Source: an uncultured Pseudomonadota bacterium
GTDB lineage: Bacteria; Pseudomonadota; Gammaproteobacteria; Burkholderiales; SCOH01
DNA: 11,578 nucleotides
Reading direction: 5' to 3'
Assembly (NCBI GenBank): GCA_937863215.1
Contig: CALMFQ010000618.1
Location: 1-11,578 of the forward strand
A program made the translations under genes and the position numbers. Shown piece after piece: positions 7,239 through 11,578 of this stretch. Positions within the stretch are counted from its first letter, which is position 1. Every line of letters begins with the position of its first letter. The notes beneath the pieces are model-generated. The model had not been told where the DNA came from and made no database searches. It saw only the letters and a program-made list of their open reading frames with translations.

Positions 7239-7244
7239 AAGGAG
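7239..7244 (+). promoter_or_regulatory. Strong ribosome binding site of the tpx-family gene
   Basis: AAGGAG lies 8 bases before the ATG at 7253 and is the best Shine-Dalgarno sequence in the window. It fixes the start of the tpx-family gene and rules out the in-frame extension to 7007, which overlaps the DUF3426 gene. Confidence 0.75.
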
Positions 7245-7252
7245 ACAAGGGA

Positions 7253-7765
7253 ATGGCAACAATTCTGTTGAACGGCGATCCGATCGGTGTCGGCGGGCGT
7301 TTTCCGCGGCTGGGCGATACGGCTCACAGCTTCATGCTGGTCAACAACGATCTGAAGGATGTTTCACTGAGCCAGTTTTCCGGCAAGCGCAAGGTATTGG
7401 CCGTGGTGCCAAGCCTGGACGCATCGATCGGCCTGGCGATTGCCCGCAAGCTCAATGCCATCGCCCCGGACCTGCCGAACACCCACACCATTATCATCTC
7501 CGTCGATACTCCGTACGCCCAGGCGCGCGTGACGGCAATGGAAGAACTGCGCAATATCGCCACCCTGTCGACGTTGCGCGGCCGCGATTTCCACAAGGAT
7601 TACGGCGTGATGATCACCGACTATCCGTTGTCCGGGCTGATGGCAACCGCAATCGTGGTGCTCGACGAAAACGATGAAGTGCTGCATTCGGAGCTGGTGC
7701 ACGAACTGACCAGCGAGCCGAAATACCAGGCCATCGTCGATGCGCTGATTCCGCCGCAAGCCTGA
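7253..7765 (+). CDS. tpx: Tpx-family (thiol peroxidase) protein lacking all cysteines, probable pseudoenzyme
   Basis: The 170-residue protein aligns with atypical 2-Cys peroxiredoxin Tpx along its whole length, for example LNGDPIGVGGRFPRLGD, LKDVSLSQFSGKRKVLAVVPSLD, TLSTLRGRDF, YGVMITDYPLSGL and VVLDENDEVLHSELV. E. coli Tpx has PSIDTGVCAASVRKFN at the active site; here it is PSLDASIGLAIARKLN. The peroxidatic cysteine is Gly60 (codon GGC at 7430-7432), the catalytic Thr is Ala57, the resolving cysteine position is Thr94, and the conserved active-site Arg near GLxARAVVV is Thr132. Pro53 remains. There is no cysteine anywhere in the protein, so thiol peroxidase activity by the known mechanism is not possible. 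The frame is intact and has a strong ribosome binding site, so it is expressed and conserved as a protein rather than decayed. I infer a non-catalytic role (structural, binding or regulatory), which is unknown. Confidence 0.9.
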   Translation: MATILLNGDPIGVGGRFPRLGDTAHSFMLVNNDLKDVSLSQFSGKRKVLAVVPSLDASIGLAIARKLNAIAPDLPNTHTIIISVDTPYAQARVTAMEELRNIATLSTLRGRDFHKDYGVMITDYPLSGLMATAIVVLDENDEVLHSELVHELTSEPKYQAIVDALIPPQA

Positions 7766-7779
7766 AGCTCCCGCCACCG

Positions 7780-8619
7780 TTGCCGCCAGCCCGAAACATT
7801 ACGTTTGTCGCGCCAGAGCAATGGCGCCGCGACTGGGCTGCCGGCTCCGGCCTGTTTGCGCCGCTACGCTGGCTGGCGCAACACACCGATCAGCCGGATT
7901 GGCCAAACCAGGCCGATTACCACCGGCTGGCCGCGCTGCCGCCGGCTCAAGTCGTACAGCCATTAAGCTTCGTATTGCCGGAAAACCTGCCGCAGGATGG
8001 CCAGTATTACGAAACGCGTATCCACCGGAGCGGCTGTGTGCCTACCCGTCATGCCAACTGGCATGACTTCTTCAATGCCGCCGTCTGGCTGACTTTTCCG
8101 CTCAGCAAGCAGGCCCTGAACCGGCGCCACATCGCCGGCATGGCGGCCAGCGGGCCGGGCGGCCGCGGTCCGCTGCGCGACGCAGCGACGCTGTTCGACG
8201 AATCCGGCATTGCCCTGCCCTGTTGCGACCCGCAATTGGTCGATTGCCTGCGACAACACCGCTGGCAGGAGTTGTTCGTTACCCAACGCTCTGCCTGGGG
8301 CAAGACCATCGATGCCTGCGTCTTTGGCCACGCAATCTACGAAAAGGCGCTCGCACCCTATCTCGGCTTTACCGCCAAGGCATGGCCGATTGCCGTCGAT
8401 ACCGGGTTTTTCACCCTCGACGCCGCCGCGCAGCTGCGCACGCTGGACCGGATTCTGGCCGCCGAGCTGGACCAGCCGCAACAACTGGCCCATCCACGCA
8501 CGCTGCTGCCGCTGCCGGTGCTCGGCGTGCCCGGCTGGTGGCCGGATAACGAACACCCGGATTTCTACGCCAACCGCGACTACTTCCGCCCGGCACGCGC
8601 TACGGCTCAGACCTGGTAG
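7780..8619 (+). CDS. DUF3025 domain protein of unknown function
   Basis: This is a 279-residue protein with DUF3025 family signatures: YYETRIHRSGCVPTRHANWHDF (with conserved Arg, His, Asp), FFNAAVWLTFPLSKQALNRRH, and the C-terminal segments TAKAWPIAVDTGFF and LPVLGVPGWWPDN. No signal peptide or membrane helix is evident, so it is probably cytoplasmic. The function of the family is not known to me. The only sensible start is TTG at 7780, 14 bases after the Tpx-family stop, because the next in-frame Met lies far inside the conserved region; no good Shine-Dalgarno precedes it, which suggests translational coupling. Its stop overlaps the stop of the convergent carbonic anhydrase-like gene. It contains several cysteines, including an adjacent pair (LPCCDP). 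Confidence 0.85.
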   Translation: MPPARNITFVAPEQWRRDWAAGSGLFAPLRWLAQHTDQPDWPNQADYHRLAALPPAQVVQPLSFVLPENLPQDGQYYETRIHRSGCVPTRHANWHDFFNAAVWLTFPLSKQALNRRHIAGMAASGPGGRGPLRDAATLFDESGIALPCCDPQLVDCLRQHRWQELFVTQRSAWGKTIDACVFGHAIYEKALAPYLGFTAKAWPIAVDTGFFTLDAAAQLRTLDRILAAELDQPQQLAHPRTLLPLPVLGVPGWWPDNEHPDFYANRDYFRPARATAQTW

Positions 8620-9140
8620 GACTGCTTCACCCGCAGGTAATGCTCGGCCGAGTACTGCAGATGCGCCAGCTCGTCCTCGGTCAGTGGCCGGACTTCCTTC
8701 ACCGGCCGCCCCATGTACAGATACCCGGATTTCAGCACCTTGCCCGGCGGAACCAGACTACCGGCGCCGACCATCACCCGCGCTTCGATCACGGCACGAT
8801 CCAGCACGATGGTACCGATGCCGATCAGACACTGGTCGCCGATAGTGCAGCCATGCAATGTCACCTGATGGCCGATGGTGACATTGGCGCCGATCACCAG
8901 TGGGGCGCCCTGCGGGTCTTCCGGACGGCGATGGCTGACGTGCAGCATGCACAGATCCTGGATATTGCTGTTGTCACCGATGCGAATACTGTTGACGTCG
9001 CCGCGGATCACCGCCATCGGCCACACCGAAACGTTCTCGCCCAGCACCACGTCGCCGATCACCTGCGCCGAATGATGGATATAGGCCGATGCCGGGACGA
9101 CCGGGGCGATGCCGCCGTGATTTGCGATATTGTTGCTCAT
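8607..9140 (-). CDS. yrdA: Gamma-class carbonic anhydrase family protein (YrdA-like hexapeptide-repeat trimer)
   Basis: This is a 177-residue left-handed beta-helix protein with repeated hexapeptides (IGDVVLGENVSVWP, IRIGDNSNIQD, VIGANVTIGHQ, IGDQCLIGIGT). The putative zinc ligands are all present: His67 (MLHVSH), His91 and His96 (GHQVTLHGC), with the spacing of gamma carbonic anhydrases. IRGDV and GYLYMGRPVKEVRPLTEDE are typical of YrdA. The acidic loop of archaeal Cam is missing, as in most bacterial relatives, so CO2 hydration activity is uncertain. The ATG at 9140 is chosen because AGAGGA (9145-9150) precedes it by 4 bases; an extension to 9245 would read through the promoter. The gene runs opposite to its neighbours, and its stop overlaps the DUF3025 stop by 13 bases. 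Confidence 0.93.
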   Translation of the reverse strand: MSNNIANHGGIAPVVPASAYIHHSAQVIGDVVLGENVSVWPMAVIRGDVNSIRIGDNSNIQDLCMLHVSHRRPEDPQGAPLVIGANVTIGHQVTLHGCTIGDQCLIGIGTIVLDRAVIEARVMVGAGSLVPPGKVLKSGYLYMGRPVKEVRPLTEDELAHLQYSAEHYLRVKQSYQV

Positions 9141-9144
9141 GAAA

Positions 9145-9150
9145 TCCTCT
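9145..9150 (-). promoter_or_regulatory. Ribosome binding site of the yrdA-like gene
   Basis: On the minus strand AGAGGA lies 4 bases before the ATG whose first base is 9140. It decides the start in favour of the 177-residue protein. Confidence 0.6.
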
Positions 9151-9172
9151 TGCCAAGCGTCGTGCAGCCCCC

Positions 9173-9201
9173 ATATAAAGGGGCGATGCCAGAGATGTAA
9201 A
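9173..9201 (-). promoter_or_regulatory. Candidate sigma70 promoter of the yrdA-like gene
   Basis: On the minus strand TTTACA (9201-9196, five of six consensus bases) is followed after a 17-base spacer by TTATAT (9178-9173). TATATG at a spacing of 18 is an alternative. Transcription would begin near 9165, leaving a leader of about 25 bases carrying the AGAGGA ribosome binding site. The -10 lies between GCCCC and GGGGC arms (9166-9184), a small dyad around the box. Confidence 0.55.
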
Positions 9202-9220
9202 AAAAGATTGCCGACGGCAA
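9199..9220 (-). terminator. Terminator-like hairpin and T7 tract on the minus strand, in the divergent intergenic region
   Basis: On the minus strand TTGCC-GTC-GGCAA (9220-9208) is followed by TC and seven T residues (9205-9199). This has the form of a short intrinsic terminator for antisense transcripts arriving from prlC. It adjoins the -35 of the yrdA-like promoter, and on the plus strand the same palindrome TTGCCGACGGCAA could instead be an operator beside an A tract. The role is uncertain. Confidence 0.35.
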
Positions 9221-9294
9221 CTTCCGGCGCCGGCAACCGGTCCATTTAACCAAATTTCCGTCAGCACGCTCAAGCGCCGACTACAGAGAACGCC

Positions 9295-11340
9295 ATGAAC
9301 CCATTACTCGATTTCTCCGGACTGCCCAAATTCGCCGCAATCAAGCCGGAGCACGTCACCCCGGCGGTCGACCGGTTGCTGCAGGATAACCGCGCGCTGG
9401 TCGAGCGCCTGCTGGCCGACGCTGCCGCCCCGACGTGGGAAAACTTCATCCAGCCGTTGGATGCAGGGCTGGAGCGCCTGTCGCGCGCCTGGGGCCAGGT
9501 CGGGCATTTGCACCACGTGGTCAGCTCGCCGGAACTGCGCGACGCCTACAACGCCAACCTGCCGAAAATCACCGAGTTCTATACCGATCTGTCGCAGAAT
9601 CTGGCGCTGTTCGCCAAATACAAGGCGCTGCGCAATTCAGCGGAATATGAACAACTGACACCGGCACGCAAGAAAATCATTGGCGACGAGCTGCGCGACT
9701 TCGTGCTCGGCGGCGCCGATCTGGCGCAAGACAAGAAGCCGCGCTTCAAGACCGTGCAGGAAGAGCTATCGCAACTGGCGTCGAAATTCAGCGAGAACCT
9801 GCTCGATGCCACCGACGCGTTTGCGCTGTACATCGATAACGCCGAGCAACTGGCCGGCCTGCCGGACGACGCGCTGGCGGCGGCGCAACAGGCAGCGGCG
9901 GCAGATGGCAAGAGTGGCTGGAAATTCACACTGCAGATGCCGTCCTATCTGCCGCTGATGCAATATTGCGACAATCGCGAGCTGCGCGAGCAGCTGTATC
10001 GCGCCTATGTCACCCGCGCATCGGAATTCGGCCCGGCGGAGCTCGACAACACACCATTGATCGACAAGATACTTGCCTTGCGCAGCGAAGAAGCGACGCT
10101 GCTCGGCTACCCGAATTATGCCGCGGTATCGCTGGCGACCAAGATGGCCGAATCGCCGGCACAGGTGCTGCAGTTCCTGCGCGATATCGCCGCCAAGGCC
10201 AAGCCGTATGCGCAGCGCGACTGGCAGGAGCTGAGCGCGTTCGCGCGCACCGAACTGGGCATCGCCGATCCACAGGCGTGGGATCTGGCCTATGCCGGCG
10301 AAAAGCTGCGCCTGGCGCGCTATGCGTTCTCCGACAACGAGGTGAAGCAGTACTTCCCCGAGCCAGTTGTGCTCGATGGCCTGTTCCAATTGCTGCAGCG
10401 CCTGTTCGGCCTGAGCGTTAAGCCCGATCGGGCGGAAACCTGGCATCCGGATGTGCGTTTTTACCGCATCGAGCATGCCGACGGCCGGCTGGTCGGCCAG
10501 TTCTATCTCGATCTGTACGCGCGCCAGGGCAAACGCGGCGGCGCATGGATGGATGATGCGATCACCCGCAGCCGCAACGGCGATGTCAGCAACGATCCGG
10601 TCGCCTACATGGTGTGCAACTTCCCCGGCCCGATCGGCGACAAGCCGGCACAATTCACTCACGATGACGTGATCACGCTGTTCCACGAGTTCGGTCACGG
10701 CCTGCATCACCTGCTGACACGCATCGACGAGCGGCAAGTATCCGGCATCAATGCGGTGGAATGGGATGCAGTCGAACTGCCGAGCCAGTTCATGGAAAAC
10801 TATTGCTGGGAATGGGATGTCGTGGTGCAAATGACGCGCCACGCCGAAACCGGTGCGCCGTTGCCGCGTGCACTGTTCGACAGGATGCTGGCAGCGAAGA
10901 ATTTCCAGGCCGGCATGCAGTCGGCACGCCAGGTCGAGTTTGCGCTGTTCGACATGCAGGTGCATGGCGATTTCGCCCCCGGCCAGGGCAAAAGCGTCTT
11001 GCAACTACTGGACGAAGTGCGCGCCGAAGTCGCGGTGGCGATCCCGCCGGCGTTCAACCGCTTCCCCAACAGCTTCAGCCACATATTCGCCGGCGGCTAC
11101 GCGGCTGGCTATTACAGCTACAAATGGGCCGAGGTGCTGTCGGCCGACGCCTATTCGGCATTCGAGGAAAGCGGCGTGCTCGATTCGGCAACCGGCAAAC
11201 GCTTCTGGGACGAAATCCTCGCCGTCGGCGGCAGCCGCCCGGCGCTTGAGTCGTTCCATGCATTCCGCGGCCGCGCACCGCAGATCGATGCACTGTTGCG
11301 TCATAGCGGCATGACCGGCGACCCGGCCGAACACGTATAA
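9295..11340 (+). CDS. prlC: Oligopeptidase A (M3 family zinc metallopeptidase)
   Basis: This 681-residue protein has essentially the length of E. coli OpdA/PrlC (about 680). It is a cytoplasmic M3 (thimet-type) oligopeptidase that degrades short peptides, including signal-peptide fragments. The zinc motif HEFGH is at 464-468 (His464, Glu465 as base, His468). The third ligand is Glu494 in WDAVELPSQ. The C-terminal substrate-binding segment FAGGYAAGYYSYKWAEVLSADAYSAFEE is intact. The N-terminus (MNPLLDFSGLPKFAAIKPEHVTPAV) is the usual OpdA start. A moderate ribosome binding site (AGAGAA) precedes the ATG. It is transcribed divergently from the yrdA-like gene across a 154-base region in which I see no strong plus-strand promoter. 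No substitution of catalytic residues was found. Confidence 0.96.
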   Translation: MNPLLDFSGLPKFAAIKPEHVTPAVDRLLQDNRALVERLLADAAAPTWENFIQPLDAGLERLSRAWGQVGHLHHVVSSPELRDAYNANLPKITEFYTDLSQNLALFAKYKALRNSAEYEQLTPARKKIIGDELRDFVLGGADLAQDKKPRFKTVQEELSQLASKFSENLLDATDAFALYIDNAEQLAGLPDDALAAAQQAAAADGKSGWKFTLQMPSYLPLMQYCDNRELREQLYRAYVTRASEFGPAELDNTPLIDKILALRSEEATLLGYPNYAAVSLATKMAESPAQVLQFLRDIAAKAKPYAQRDWQELSAFARTELGIADPQAWDLAYAGEKLRLARYAFSDNEVKQYFPEPVVLDGLFQLLQRLFGLSVKPDRAETWHPDVRFYRIEHADGRLVGQFYLDLYARQGKRGGAWMDDAITRSRNGDVSNDPVAYMVCNFPGPIGDKPAQFTHDDVITLFHEFGHGLHHLLTRIDERQVSGINAVEWDAVELPSQFMENYCWEWDVVVQMTRHAETGAPLPRALFDRMLAAKNFQAGMQSARQVEFALFDMQVHGDFAPGQGKSVLQLLDEVRAEVAVAIPPAFNRFPNSFSHIFAGGYAAGYYSYKWAEVLSADAYSAFEESGVLDSATGKRFWDEILAVGGSRPALESFHAFRGRAPQIDALLRHSGMTGDPAEHV

Positions 11341-11341
11341 T
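11336..11341 (+). promoter_or_regulatory. Candidate -10 box overlapping the prlC stop codon
   Basis: A perfect TATAAT spans the prlC TAA stop (11338-11340) and ends 26 bases before the next start codon at 11368. ATGACC (11311-11316) matches a -35 at four of six positions, but with a long 19-base spacer. It could give the DUF4124 gene its own promoter in addition to read-through from prlC. Confidence 0.35.
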
Positions 11342-11367
11342 CAGGGAAACTCCACAGGAACCACTCA

Positions 11368-11578
11368 ATGAAAATCCCTGCCCTGACTATGCTATTGCTG
11401 GCCGCCAGCGCCACTGCCGCCGGCGTCTACACCTGGACCGATCCGGCCAGCGGCAAGACCGTCTATTCCGATCAGCCGCCGCCGGCATCGATCAAGGCAC
11501 AGCAGAAAAATCTGCAAGGCAACTCGATCGAGACCAGCGGCCCCGGTTACAGCCTGAAAGAGGCGATGAAGAAAGCGC
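11368..11578 (+). CDS. DUF4124-type secreted protein, 3' end cut by the window
   Basis: Seventy codons are visible before the window ends. A signal peptide (MKIPALTMLLLAASATAAG, cleavage near residue 18-19) precedes a DUF4124-like motif, VYTWTDPASGKTVYSDQPPP, resembling the W-x-D...G...YSD-x-P pattern of that family. The start has a good ribosome binding site (AGGA at 11356-11359, 8 bases away) and lies 27 bases after prlC. Several betaproteobacterial proteins of this kind continue into a glutaredoxin-like domain after a segment like YSLKEAMKKA; whether this one does cannot be seen here. Its role is unknown, and the periplasmic location is inferred from the signal peptide. Confidence 0.75.
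   Translation, partial: MKIPALTMLLLAASATAAGVYTWTDPASGKTVYSDQPPPASIKAQQKNLQGNSIETSGPGYSLKEAMKKA

Noticed and set aside
8643..8652. CTCGGCCGAG palindrome just past the DUF3025 stop, considered as a terminator
   Set aside because: It lies within the yrdA-like coding sequence and has no T run after it on either strand.
9141..9245. N-terminal extension of the yrdA-like gene
   Set aside because: It would translate the candidate promoter and bypass a good ribosome binding site; family members start near MSNN.
9766..11004. 412-codon open frame on the minus strand across prlC
   Set aside because: It is antisense to the intact M3 peptidase gene, has no recognisable domain or ribosome binding site, and is explained by the G+C-rich codon bias of prlC.

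Overview
The window is a G+C-rich (roughly 60% by eye), densely coding chromosomal stretch. Most genes lie on the plus strand in short-spaced operons, and every complete gene but two belongs to a well-known family. The order dsbD, TlpA-like thioredoxin, aroQ, accB, accC, prmA, zinc-ribbon/DUF3426 gene, tpx-family gene is one I associate with Betaproteobacteria. Together with the protein sequences it suggests a member of Neisseriales/Chromobacteriaceae or a close relative; that placement is inference, because no rRNA gene is present. There is no phage, IS, CRISPR, tRNA or other mobile signature.

Layout. (1) 102-2344: a periplasmic thiol-redox pair, the membrane electron transporter DsbD and a secreted TlpA-like thioredoxin, translationally coupled through an ATGA overlap. 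(2) 2345-2467: an intergenic region with an A/T-rich imperfect dyad and a GC hairpin. (3) 2468-4871: aroQ (shikimate pathway), accB and accC (biotin carboxyl carrier protein and biotin carboxylase of acetyl-CoA carboxylase). (4) 4866-4943: an accC-prmA junction with overlapping, mutually exclusive hairpins that resemble a terminator/antiterminator. (5) 4988-7161: prmA, then a membrane-anchored zinc-ribbon/DUF3426 protein with an Ala/Glu-rich linker containing a 12-bp tandem repeat. (6) 7190-8619: a perfect TATAAT box, a Tpx-family protein without a single cysteine, and a DUF3025 protein that appears to start at TTG. (7) 8607-9140, minus strand: a gamma-class carbonic anhydrase-like hexapeptide protein whose 3' end overlaps the DUF3025 stop. 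(8) 9295-11340: oligopeptidase A (M3 metallopeptidase). (9) 11368 to the window end: the start of a secreted DUF4124-type protein, cut by the window edge.

Functionally the region is core metabolism and housekeeping: periplasmic disulfide reduction, aromatic amino acid precursor synthesis, the first step of fatty-acid synthesis, ribosomal protein methylation, bicarbonate/CO2 handling and peptide turnover. I see no complete undescribed system. The most unusual item is the Tpx-family protein at 7253-7765, which has lost the peroxidatic and resolving cysteines and two other catalytic residues while keeping the family fold signatures. The second is the layered RNA/DNA structure between accC and prmA.
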